Positions 46,919 to 53,938 of a stretch of DNA of 64,000 nucleotides are shown piece by piece; position 1 is the stretch's first letter, and every line of letters begins with the position of its first letter. The stretch is taken from positions 62,001 to 126,000 of the forward strand of contig NZ_JAHFVL010000003.1 in assembly GCF_018599185.1 (NCBI RefSeq), written 5' to 3'. The notes beneath the pieces were generated by a model. That model worked only from the letters and a program-made list of their open reading frames with translations, made no database searches and was not told the DNA's origin. Made by a program: the position numbers and the translations under genes. The DNA comes from Rhodanobacter sp. LX-99. Lineage in GTDB: Bacteria; Pseudomonadota; Gammaproteobacteria; Xanthomonadales; Rhodanobacteraceae.

Positions 46919-47112
46919 GCTTGCGGCTCCGGTTCCTGCCGCTGCGAATCCAGCCAGCCGGCGATGTCACCGGCACGGTATAGCACCCGGCCGCAGACTC
47001 GCAGGAACGGCGGGCCGCGGCGCAGCCGGCGCCAGCGTTCGAGAGTCACCGGCGAACGCTTCAGAACTGCCGCCGCTTCGCGGGGAGTGAGATTTTCTTG
47101 CGTGGTATTCAT
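46915..47112 (-). CDS. AlpA/excisionase-like helix-turn-helix regulator
   Basis: The 65-aa protein has the MerR-like winged helix of AlpA and excisionases: LTPREAAAVLKRSPVTLERW, RRGPPFLRVCGRVLYRAGDI and AGWLDSQ. In P4-like elements AlpA-type proteins control integrase expression and excision. A 9-bp inverted repeat covers its ribosome binding site, which suggests autoregulation. It is probably the first gene of the replication operon. Confidence 0.85.
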   Translation of the reverse strand: MNTTQENLTPREAAAVLKRSPVTLERWRRLRRGPPFLRVCGRVLYRAGDIAGWLDSQRQEPEPQA

Positions 47113-47114
47113 GA

Positions 47115-47141
47115 GTTACACCCTCGTTGGTTGGGTGTAAC
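47115..47141 (-). promoter_or_regulatory. Inverted-repeat operator before the AlpA-like gene
   Basis: GTTACACCC (47115-47123) and GGGTGTAAC (47133-47141) are perfect inverted 9-mers separated by nine bases. The proximal arm overlaps the GAGGG ribosome binding site, two bases from the ATG at 47112. Confidence 0.7.
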
Positions 47142-47181
47142 CCATCATCTACATGGCGAAAGCCATTGCACCGGATTCATT

Positions 47182-47799
47182 TCAGGAAAGAGTGCGCCGC
47201 CGCTTCCATGCCGCCTGCACCACTGCCGGGGACAGTTGCACGCAGCCCAGCGACCACGACCGCGCGACGCGCTCGAACACCTCGGTTTGTAGCAGCTCCG
47301 GGTGATTGGCCTGTTGCAACCGGACCTCGAAAACTAACGCGGCGTCGCGTCCTTCATCGTCAGCGTCAGCTGGCCGGTTACCTCGCTTTCCATCGCGACC
47401 GGCGCCGCACGCGCGATAGATGGCATTCGCCGGTCTTGCATCGCTCAGGTCACCGATCGCACCCGCTATCGCCTCAAGTCGTGGTGTGAGCCATGCCGCA
47501 AGGTCGACTGGAATCGTTTCCGTAATGCCGGCAGCTGCCTCCCTATACCGCTGTGCCGTATCAGGCCGGCTGAGTTTGCCGCCTAACTCGTTCTGCAGGC
47601 GAACAGCTTTTGCAACGGCATCCGCGGGCTTAGGGTAGTTGCGAACGTCACGCAACACAGCGCCGACCTCGGCTAAACGTGCGGACAACCATCCCTCGCC
47701 GATCCATGCCGCGGCGGTTAAATAGGCTCGGCCGACCCACTCCCTGTTACCGGGAGTGGCTTGAGACAATACCGCCGGGTTCATCGCTAGATGAGTCAT
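47182..47799 (-). CDS. Hypothetical protein coupled to the integrase (205 aa)
   Basis: The product is soluble and mostly helical (AGITETIPVDLAAWLTPRLE and AVVQAAWKRRRTLS near the end). I do not recognise a family. Its ATG overlaps the integrase stop (ATGA), so it is co-translated with the recombinase, while the AlpA-like gene starts behind its own operator. An accessory role in integration or excision is conceivable. Confidence 0.6.
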   Translation of the reverse strand: MTHLAMNPAVLSQATPGNREWVGRAYLTAAAWIGEGWLSARLAEVGAVLRDVRNYPKPADAVAKAVRLQNELGGKLSRPDTAQRYREAAAGITETIPVDLAAWLTPRLEAIAGAIGDLSDARPANAIYRACGAGRDGKRGNRPADADDEGRDAALVFEVRLQQANHPELLQTEVFERVARSWSLGCVQLSPAVVQAAWKRRRTLS

Positions 47800-49130
47800 G
47801 CCCGCTTCCTCCGCATCAGCACCACCTTCCCGGCGGGCTCCAGCAACTGGCGCAACGTCGCCAACGCCTCGCGCTTTTCGTCCATATACGAGTGTTTGTC
47901 GTAGTGCTTCCCCTGCACGCCGCCCAGTCCATGCGACTGCAGCTGCGCGCGAGTTTCACGGGATACGCCGGCAGCAGCCAGCCGCGTCTCGACGGTAATT
48001 CGCAGCTCGCCCGGTGTGAACGTCGCGGCCACTTCCCCGGCCTCGACCATATCGGCAGCGACCTGCCCCACGATCGTGCGCACAGTGTGATAACCCGCGC
48101 CGTGCTTGCCGGCGTCCAGCGTGAACAGGTACGCGCCCGCGTCGCCCGTCATCGCGTCCAGTGCTGTCACGGCATCGGGCAGCAGCGGCACGATGTGCTC
48201 GCGCATCTGCAGGCGCCTGCCCTTGCCGTCCAGTAGCGTCACGGTGCCAGCATCCCGGTCGAAGCGCCCCGCGGTGAGCCGGGCCAGCTGTTCGCATCGC
48301 TGCGCACCGGTCAGCAGGTGGAAGCGCAGCAGCGCGCCATGCGGGCCGGTCATGGCCTTGATGCGTTTCCAGTAGGCGACCAGCTCGGCCACCGACAGCG
48401 CGCGTTTTGCCATATCTGCAGGGGCGTCGTCGTCGTGCTTGGGCCGGGTGATCGTTCCAAGGTCGCGCCCGATGTTGGCGACGTGGGCAAACGATGCATA
48501 TAGGTCAGCGGTCGCGGCGTTCCCGCGCGATGCGCTGGCGGCCGTGTAGGCGGCGCGGATATAACTGCGGGTCTTTTCCGCCTGCCGCCACTTCCCCGCC
48601 CGCGTCAGTTTGTTGAGCACGCGCACAAGGTCATCCAGCGTCACGCTATCGGCTGGCGCTTTCCACAGCGCGGCGAAGGGGTCGCGCACTGTGCGGTGAA
48701 TCTCCCCCTCGACCTTATCGGCGCTCGGTTTCTTGGCGCGGCGTAGCTGGTCGACGTAGGCACCCAGCAACCCGCCCAACGTAGCCGCAGCCCGCGCGCG
48801 CCCCACGTCAGCTTTCGCGCGCGCTTGCTTGCTGGCCGCGAACGGATCCCCACCGCTGTCCACCTGCAGGCGCAATTTGCGGGCAGCGTCGCGCGCGGTG
48901 GTCACGGTATGCGGGCCGAAGTCGCCGATCTTCTGCCGGCGCTCGCGGCCGTCGGCGGTCACGTACACCAGCAGGAACGTCCGCGTACCGGCGGCGGTGG
49001 TTCGCACCGCGAAGCCGCGCACAAAGTCGCGGTCTCGCTCACCCTTCGGCACGTCGTAGTCAATGCGGTTTCCCTTCGCTGGCACGCCCAGGTTGCGCAC
49101 CGTCTTGTCGTCGATCTTGAGCTTGGCCAT
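47796..49130 (-). CDS. Tyrosine-type site-specific integrase (P4-like)
   Basis: The 444-aa recombinase begins with a DUF4102-like arm-binding domain (MAKLKIDDKTVRNLGVPAKG, RKIGDFGPHTVTTARDAARK-like segment) and has a SAM-like core-binding and a catalytic domain. Box I Arg is in HLLTGAQRCEQLARLT. Box II reads TPGELRITVETRLAAAGVS, where the usual His of H-x-x-R is Gly. LQSHGLGG and a C-terminal HYDKHSY carry the last His and candidate nucleophilic Tyr. It lies next to attR and should act on tRNA-Phe. Confidence 0.92.
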   Translation of the reverse strand: MAKLKIDDKTVRNLGVPAKGNRIDYDVPKGERDRDFVRGFAVRTTAAGTRTFLLVYVTADGRERRQKIGDFGPHTVTTARDAARKLRLQVDSGGDPFAASKQARAKADVGRARAAATLGGLLGAYVDQLRRAKKPSADKVEGEIHRTVRDPFAALWKAPADSVTLDDLVRVLNKLTRAGKWRQAEKTRSYIRAAYTAASASRGNAATADLYASFAHVANIGRDLGTITRPKHDDDAPADMAKRALSVAELVAYWKRIKAMTGPHGALLRFHLLTGAQRCEQLARLTAGRFDRDAGTVTLLDGKGRRLQMREHIVPLLPDAVTALDAMTGDAGAYLFTLDAGKHGAGYHTVRTIVGQVAADMVEAGEVAATFTPGELRITVETRLAAAGVSRETRAQLQSHGLGGVQGKHYDKHSYMDEKREALATLRQLLEPAGKVVLMRRKRA

Positions 49131-49148
49131 TTTGTCCCCGTATCCGTT

Positions 49149-49168
49149 GTGTCCGGCATGTGTCCGGC
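49149..49168 (-). promoter_or_regulatory. Putative right integrase arm sites
   Basis: GTGTCCGGC lies at 49149-49157 and 49160-49168 with the same 11-base periodicity as on the left side. An inverted copy is at 49255-49263, 37 bases from attR. The pair lies just upstream of the integrase start, so binding could also autoregulate the gene. Confidence 0.65.
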
Positions 49169-49299
49169 GGATTGCGCATTATCTGCGATGGACGATGATG
49201 GCCTTTAATCCCCTGTGATTGCAAGCAATACCGCGCCACTACAGGGCTTTGATGGCCGGACACAGGGTAAACGACGGGATGCGATGGCAGGGCTGCAGA

Positions 49300-49348
49300 G
49301 GATTGAAAATCCCCGTGTCGGCGGTTCGATTCCGTCCCCGGCCACCAT
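49300..49348 (+). repeat. attR: 49-bp direct repeat of the tRNA-Phe 3' half
   Basis: The copy is identical to 39803-39851 and lacks the 5' half of the tRNA, so it marks the right junction with the chromosome. It is followed by the original tRNA terminator. Confidence 0.95.
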
Positions 49349-49357
49349 GTGCAGCAA

Positions 49358-49391
49358 CGAAAAAGCCCACTTTTTCAAGTGGGCTTTTTCG
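49358..49391 (+). terminator. Original chromosomal terminator of tRNA-Phe
   Basis: AAAAAGCCCACT and AGTGGGCTTTTT surround a short T-rich loop, a strong rho-independent terminator ten bases after the attR copy. It has been separated from the tRNA by the insertion. Confidence 0.85.
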
Positions 49392-49489
49392 TGGGCCGCA
49401 CCCAATCCGCACGTATTTCATTCGGCGCAGCAAGAACAAGTACGGCTACGGGCCATCTTCGACAGATCTGGTTGTCCAGGGCGACCCCC

Positions 49490-49518
49490 AAAAACAATCC
49501 CGCAAGGAGATTGTTTTT
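49490..49518 (-). terminator. Terminator of the first PEP-CTERM gene
   Basis: AAAAACAATC and GATTGTTTTT form a 10-bp stem with a nine-base loop and carry the T-run in the arm on either strand. It is 21 bases after the stop of the minus-strand PEP-CTERM gene. Confidence 0.8.
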
Positions 49519-49539
49519 ACCGAAAGCCTCCAAGAGCCC

Positions 49540-50238
49540 TCAGTGGTAACGCCGGCGCAAACCCAGGAACAGTCCGGCAAACAACAGACCGAGGCCGAAC
49601 ATGCCCAGCATGCCAGGCTCCGGCACCGTCGTGCGGGTGCAGGGCCCGCTGCCCTCGGCACCGGTTCCATCCCCCGACACGATCCAGCCGCTGCAGTCAC
49701 CGGCAATGCCCTGAACGTGTGCCACCGATGACCAGCTGCTGCCGTTCTCCACAAACGGATTACCCGTCAGCAGGCTCAAGAACGTCAGATCATAGGTTGC
49801 TGAATCGCCGCCCATGAACCGGCCACTGGGCGACCAGCCGAAGGCAAGGTTGAACGTACCCGGCACCGGGCCCGTATTGAAACCGCTCGCGTTGTATAAC
49901 GCGCCGTTGCCCGCGCAAGTACCTGCGGTGCATATGATCCCAGAGGGAGAGAGCGCCTGATTGAGATAAAAGGCCCAGCCGACGGTGGATTTTTCATTGC
50001 TCAATCCCTGTTCAAAATCCGGCCCGGTCATAAGGGAAGACAGCACCAGCGTTCCCGTATTCGAACCCACGGAGGAAGTGAACTGAGCTCTGAGCCAGGG
50101 CGCACTGCCATCCGGCGTATTGCCGGCAAAAACGATGTTGAGATCGATGGTGGTCGAGATGGGGGTCGCGGCGACCTGCGAGGGCAGCACGGTCAGTGCG
50201 GCCAGAGCAATACCCGTCAGAATCAGGATTCTTTTCAC
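49540..50238 (-). CDS. PEP-CTERM sorting-domain protein (first copy)
   Basis: The 232-aa exported protein has a signal peptide (MKRILILTGIALAALTVLPSQVAA), a beta-rich middle with four Cys residues, and a C-terminal sorting signal: VPEPGMLGMFGLGLLFAGLF followed by LRRRYH. An exosortase would cut at this tail. GTG 50238 was chosen because GGAGG lies nine bases upstream and the signal peptide follows directly. Its promoter appears to be sigma-54 dependent. Confidence 0.9.
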   Translation of the reverse strand: MKRILILTGIALAALTVLPSQVAATPISTTIDLNIVFAGNTPDGSAPWLRAQFTSSVGSNTGTLVLSSLMTGPDFEQGLSNEKSTVGWAFYLNQALSPSGIICTAGTCAGNGALYNASGFNTGPVPGTFNLAFGWSPSGRFMGGDSATYDLTFLSLLTGNPFVENGSSWSSVAHVQGIAGDCSGWIVSGDGTGAEGSGPCTRTTVPEPGMLGMFGLGLLFAGLFLGLRRRYH

Positions 50239-50352
50239 GGTGTTTGACCTCCATTGAGACTTGTTCGCCATCCGTCGCCAGGCAGTCCGGGACCTTTCGA
50301 ACTCACTGGTATTCATCGTTATCAGCAAGCACACTCCGCTAGCAGTTTCCAA

Positions 50353-50367
50353 GCACATTTCGAGCCA
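50353..50367 (-). promoter_or_regulatory. Probable sigma-54 promoter of the first PEP-CTERM gene
   Basis: The minus strand reads TGGCTCGAAATGTGC. The GG and GC dinucleotides have the correct spacing, but two consensus positions differ. Support comes from the upstream motif at 50423-50443, which lies at the same distance as in the second PEP-CTERM gene. Confidence 0.55.
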
Positions 50368-50422
50368 GACTTACAAGCTATTGATTTAATTATAATTAAA
50401 ATTATTTCCAATCAACGAATAG

Positions 50423-50443
50423 CTCAATTTTGTAAAATCTTCC
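50423..50443 (-). promoter_or_regulatory. Candidate PrsR upstream activating site (first PEP-CTERM gene)
   Basis: The minus strand reads GGAAGATTTTACAAAATTGAG. It shares GGAA-N4-TTACAAA-N3/4-GAG with 53763-53784. In both genes the TTACAAA ends 62 bases before the first T of the -24 element. Confidence 0.6.
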
Positions 50444-50927
50444 GACAGCTCTATCGCCGAGCGATGCAGTCCCCGGGCGGCTAAACAGGAGGCACAGCAG
50501 GGGCACACCACCAGGGTTCGAGCCTGACCAAGACGTGGGTTGTTTTCACGTTGCCCCAGGGCTGACGGGCGGACCGTTCCAAGGGTTGATCCGCGCCGTC
50601 GCCAAAGATCGCGTCCGGTTGGACGGGCCAGGGGCGCGCGGCCGCTGCACGGCAGCAAGGTGTCGATATCACGAGGGGTCGTCGGCAGGCAGGGCGCACC
50701 CCGACGATCGCAGGCCCGACCTGCTGCGCACGCGCCGTGTGCCAACGGCGAGGATGCACTTCATGGGTCGAATCCGCCGCGTACTCTGCGGTTGGTTGAG
50801 CTCTTCGAGCAAGCCCATTCCAACCCGGTACGCTGCCCTCCTCAACTCACCCCGTAACCAGAGATCAGGCGATAGCTCGCCGGCACGCCGGAAGGACGTT
50901 TGACCTGATAGAGCCTGTCGGAAAAGC

Positions 50928-51749
50928 CTAGGCTGAGCAGGCGAGGCCGCGACCGGCCACGCCGGTGCCGGCTATCCGGCACGGATCGACACCATAGCGG
51001 GCTTTCAACAGGCCCGCGATCAGGGAGCCGCGCAGTTGCTCGGGCTCAAACGCGAAGCGATGCGAGAACTTACTGCTGGGTAGCGGGTTGTCGCGCGCAT
51101 CGGCGAGCCCTCGTGGCAACTCGTCTTTCGCCAGTCCATCGAGCAGGCGAAGGCGCAAGGGTACCACCGGATTGTTTCGCACCATGGGGTAGCTTGTCGG
51201 CGGCGCGAATTGTTCGAAGCCGTAACAACGTATGTAGAACTGGGCATGCCGCGGATGCACACCGATGACGATATCGGTCAAACCGGTGTGCAATCCATAG
51301 TGTATGGCCCAGCGCATCATGCCGAACAGGGCCCTGATGCCACGTGACGCGCACTGGCGACGATCCGCCAGCATCCCCACCTCAAGCAGGCGGCGCCCCT
51401 TTCGTCGCAGTTCGTCCAGATAGCCCGCATATACGCTATCCAGCGCAAGCCCCATGGGATTGTCGCGGAACAGCGTCATCGTATAGCCGACTTCCGGTCC
51501 CTCCGGCCCCCATATCACGCATGCATGCTGCCCCACGGCTGAGGGAACGGCATGCATGCCAAACGGGTTTTCGTCAATCAGCCCCATTTGTGAGTAGCGC
51601 TCATACACCAGCCGCCAAGCCGATTCCACCTGTTCGAGGCTGGTCGCGCAGAAACAAGGCGGTTCGCTGTCACGTACCGCCGAACGATTGAGACGCGCCG
51701 TAATGTCGACAACTGTCTCAGGCACTTCTACCGATTTGATTAAATTCAT
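50928..51749 (-). CDS. FeeM-like N-acyltransferase (exosortase-associated acyltransferase type)
   Basis: The 273-aa protein has the GNAT-like fold of FeeM/N-acyl amino acid synthases: CFCATSLEQVESAWRLVYER, AVGQHACVIWGPEGPEVGYT, RRLLEVGMLADRRQCASRGI and GLTDIVIGVHPRHAQFYIR. FeeM joins acyl groups from acyl carrier protein to amino acids, and homologous acyltransferases are known next to PEP-CTERM/exosortase loci. The acceptor here is unknown. It is transcribed away from the nitroreductase-like gene. Confidence 0.8.
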   Translation of the reverse strand: MNLIKSVEVPETVVDITARLNRSAVRDSEPPCFCATSLEQVESAWRLVYERYSQMGLIDENPFGMHAVPSAVGQHACVIWGPEGPEVGYTMTLFRDNPMGLALDSVYAGYLDELRRKGRRLLEVGMLADRRQCASRGIRALFGMMRWAIHYGLHTGLTDIVIGVHPRHAQFYIRCYGFEQFAPPTSYPMVRNNPVVPLRLRLLDGLAKDELPRGLADARDNPLPSSKFSHRFAFEPEQLRGSLIAGLLKARYGVDPCRIAGTGVAGRGLACSA

Positions 51750-52237
51750 GCTTCAACCGCCGATCAGGGACAAATTGCTTCAAGGCATGCTGTCCTCCTG
51801 ACCACATGGGGTTGGTCCCGTCTTTGCCACGTCAGCCAAAACGGGGTTTGTCGGTGCTGCAATGCGATGTTTCGTCACCACGCGACGCGCAACACAACAA
51901 CTAACACGCGCGTTCCGGCGCGAGTCTACAACGCTGCACGCGGTGATTGTGTGAGCGGCGTCGCCATACGCATGAAGCGTTCAGAAACCACGTGATCGTG
52001 CCCCGTCCCGGGTCGCACGCCGGCAAGCGGACATGAGTCCGCTTGCCGGCACCCATCATGGTCATCGTGGACAGCAGACAACCGCCACCAGCAGGCCTCG
52101 CACCCTGACTTCCGGTTCTTGAAAAGACGTGTTTCGGTGCAGGCCTTCATCCCCGCGTATAGTGCTTGCGTGGGCGAGTCGATTCCGGGCACACAGGTAA
52201 GCGTAACCGGCTGGAATCAGCTCCAATCCAGAGGCGG
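51750..52237. other. Divergent intergenic region with a strong orphan hairpin
   Basis: These 488 bases separate the divergent acyltransferase and nitroreductase-like genes. No gene is supported. The main feature is the 14-bp perfect inverted repeat at 52019-52050. I found no -24/-12 box matching those of the PEP-CTERM genes. Confidence 0.5.
52019..52050. repeat. 14-bp perfect inverted repeat with four-base loop
   Basis: GCCGGCAAGCGGAC and GTCCGCTTGCCGGC flank ATGA. No gene ends nearby and no U-tract follows on either strand, so it is not an ordinary terminator. Confidence 0.75.
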
Positions 52238-53302
52238 ATGCGGACCGTGGACTGGGATACGAAAGCAGGCATTCTGTGCGCAGGCATCGCCGCACCCTCG
52301 GCGGATAATTCGCAGCCGTGGCGGTTTGCCTGGAGCGGCGACGACCTGGACCTTCGAATCGATGCGGACCGTAGCGGCCGCGTATCCGATACCCGGTATG
52401 TCCTCAGCGACCTGGCCGCCGGCGCGTGCCTGGAAAACATGATCATCCACGCCCGGTCGCTCGGTTACGTAGCGGACCTGCAACCCTTCCCGCGGCACGA
52501 CGACGAGCTGTGGGTCGCCCGCATCCATTGGCGCCACGATCCCGAGCTCGCTCCCCCCGAGCCGCTGGCTGCCGCCATCGAGCAGCGTCACACCGATCGC
52601 CGCTTCCCCTGGGGGGGCTCGATCAGCACCGATGCGCAGGCACGCCTGAATGCCCAGGCCCGGTTGATTCCCGGGCAGCGGCTTCATTGGCCACGGACAC
52701 CGCGTGAGAGAAAAGCCGCACTAAGCGTCATCAGGCAGGCCGAGACGCTGCGTTTCAGGAGCCCGACGCTGCACGCGGAACTGTTTTCGAGTATCCGCTT
52801 TGCCGCTGGCTGGCACGCCGCCTGCGAGGAAGGCCTGGCCCCGGTGACGCTCGCCGTGGAGCCACCGTTGCGCCCGGTCTTTCAGGCGCTGCGCCGTCCT
52901 GAGTTGATGACCATGCTCAATCGGCTTGGCGCGGCGTCGGTGCTGGGGTGGCGCTCGGCCTGGCTGCCCATTCGGCTGTCGCCGGGACTCTGTCTGCTCG
53001 TCATTCCGTCCACGGCACGATCCGATGTACTCGCCGGTGGCCGCGCTTTGCAGCGCGTGTGGCTTCAGGCCACCCTCGACGGGCTGTCGGTCCAGCCGTA
53101 TGCGGCGGCGGGAGTTCTCAGCCTGGGGTTCGTACCTGTCGAGCCGGCCTTTCAGCAGCCGCTCTCGCGTCTGGGCTCGGCCCTGCATGATCTGTGCGCG
53201 CCGGGGTATGGGCTCGTATTTTTGCGGCTTGGCTATGCGCGGTCCGCATCGCGCAGCCGCAGTGGGCGACGAGCGCCCGCAAGTTTCGGCGCTTCCCCAT
53301 AG
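52238..53302 (+). CDS. Nitroreductase-fold protein (Acg/Rv1355c C-terminal type)
   Basis: The 354-aa protein has the opening AGIAAPSADNSQPWRFAWSG, characteristic of FMN-dependent nitroreductase-fold proteins of the Acg type, and EQRHTDRRFPWGG, the conserved R-x-T/S-R-R-segment. It is longer than classic nitroreductases. ATG 52238 is preceded closely by GAGG; the frame extends to 52166 without better signals. In mycobacterial Rv1355c-type proteins a ThiF domain is fused to a nitroreductase domain; here a separate ThiF gene lies at 55062. Confidence 0.75.
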   Translation: MRTVDWDTKAGILCAGIAAPSADNSQPWRFAWSGDDLDLRIDADRSGRVSDTRYVLSDLAAGACLENMIIHARSLGYVADLQPFPRHDDELWVARIHWRHDPELAPPEPLAAAIEQRHTDRRFPWGGSISTDAQARLNAQARLIPGQRLHWPRTPRERKAALSVIRQAETLRFRSPTLHAELFSSIRFAAGWHAACEEGLAPVTLAVEPPLRPVFQALRRPELMTMLNRLGAASVLGWRSAWLPIRLSPGLCLLVIPSTARSDVLAGGRALQRVWLQATLDGLSVQPYAAAGVLSLGFVPVEPAFQQPLSRLGSALHDLCAPGYGLVFLRLGYARSASRSRSGRRAPASFGASP

Positions 53303-53762
53303 GGGTCACGCGCGACATACGCATGCGCACGATGGCCTTCAGGCACTGCGCAACCTTGTTCTTGACCCATTCGCTGCGGCCTGCCACGGGCACCGGCGAT
53401 GGGACGTCGAAACAGAAACACGTCGGCCGCGGCTACCGTTGCCCGCGGTTTCACGCCGCGAGACAGCGGACACGTGATTTCCACCCTGTGTCGGAATCCT
53501 TTACGAACGCGGATTGCGGTCGATTTCGCTGGATAAACTACATACAAAACAAATTGTTACATGCATCCTAGGCCGTGCGGACACTTGGCGGAATAACCGG
53601 GAAGCTGGCTCGGCTGTAGGCGGCCAAGGGGCGGATCGCCACTTAAACGTGTTTTCATTCAACAAGTTAAAGCCATGCTGGTGAGGCGGATGCCGGCGAC
53701 GCGATAGCGGAGGCATCTGGTTGAAGCACAGGCCTTGCGCACGGCCGGCGCGGCTTAGCGCC

Positions 53763-53784
53763 GGAATGTCTTACAAATATCGAG
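53763..53784 (+). promoter_or_regulatory. Candidate PrsR upstream activating site (second PEP-CTERM gene)
   Basis: GGAATGTCTTACAAATATCGAG lies here in two blocks, GGAA-N4-TTACAAA and N4-GAG. TTACAAA (53771-53777) ends 62 bases before the first T of the -24 element, exactly as at the first PEP-CTERM gene. Confidence 0.6.
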
Positions 53785-53838
53785 TAAATCCGGCAGCTTT
53801 GAATAAAAAACTCAATGCGAAACAGCATGTTATATCTG

Positions 53839-53853
53839 TGGCATGCCTGTTGC
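53839..53853 (+). promoter_or_regulatory. Sigma-54 promoter of the second PEP-CTERM gene
   Basis: TGGCATGCCTGTTGC is a perfect -24/-12 element, 86 bases upstream of the start codon. PrsR (59489-60850) is the obvious candidate activator, since PrsK/PrsR systems are known to drive PEP-CTERM genes through sigma-54. Confidence 0.85.
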
Positions 53854-53938
53854 TTCCTAGAAACCCGCAGGGCTAATGTCAATCGGGCGCCACTGTCGTT
53901 GCGATTGTCTGGGTTGGTTCTCGATGGAGGAAAAAATC

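Larger units (their letters stand above)
39803..49348. mobile_element. 9.5-kb tRNA-Phe-integrated, capsid-encoding phage satellite (putative)
   Basis: The element is bounded by 49-bp perfect direct repeats of the tRNA-Phe 3' half. It encodes a tyrosine integrase, AlpA-like regulator, AEP primase, RepA-like ATPase, an HK97 protease-capsid-small terminase module and two small exported proteins. Rightward virion genes and the leftward early operon converge at iteron-like repeats near 43.65-43.73 kb. No portal, large terminase, tail, lysis or conjugation gene is present. That pattern fits a helper-dependent satellite better than a full prophage or ICE. Confidence 0.85.
50239..50927. other. Intergenic region between PEP-CTERM and acyltransferase genes
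   Basis: These 689 bases hold the promoter and upstream site of the PEP-CTERM gene and an AT-rich 16-bp palindrome, TTTAATTATAATTAAA (50385-50400), in otherwise GC-rich DNA. The part from about 50500 to 50927 has open frames on both strands but no recognisable domain or ribosome binding site. It may be a decayed gene. Confidence 0.5.
53303..53938. other. Intergenic region upstream of the second PEP-CTERM gene
   Basis: No supported gene lies in these 636 bases. The right third is AT-richer and holds the candidate activator site, the -24/-12 promoter and a leader of about 75 bases. The left part (to about 53570) has short open frames without recognisable domains and may be remnant coding DNA. 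Confidence 0.5.

Noticed and set aside
39803..49348. Complete temperate prophage
   Set aside because: Portal, large terminase, tail, lysis and recognisable CI/Cro genes are all absent, and 9.5 kb is too short.
39803..49348. Integrative conjugative element or anti-phage defence island
   Set aside because: No relaxase, type IV secretion gene or recognisable defence gene (restriction, abortive infection, CRISPR) is present; small unknown proteins cannot be assigned to defence on present evidence.
50481..50900. Open frames on both strands that might be a transposase remnant
   Set aside because: I could not identify any transposase motif, terminal repeat or target duplication; left as unassigned intergenic DNA.
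53118..53547. Minus-strand frames overlapping the end of the nitroreductase-like gene
   Set aside because: They overlap a supported gene antisense, lack a ribosome binding site and show no recognisable domain.
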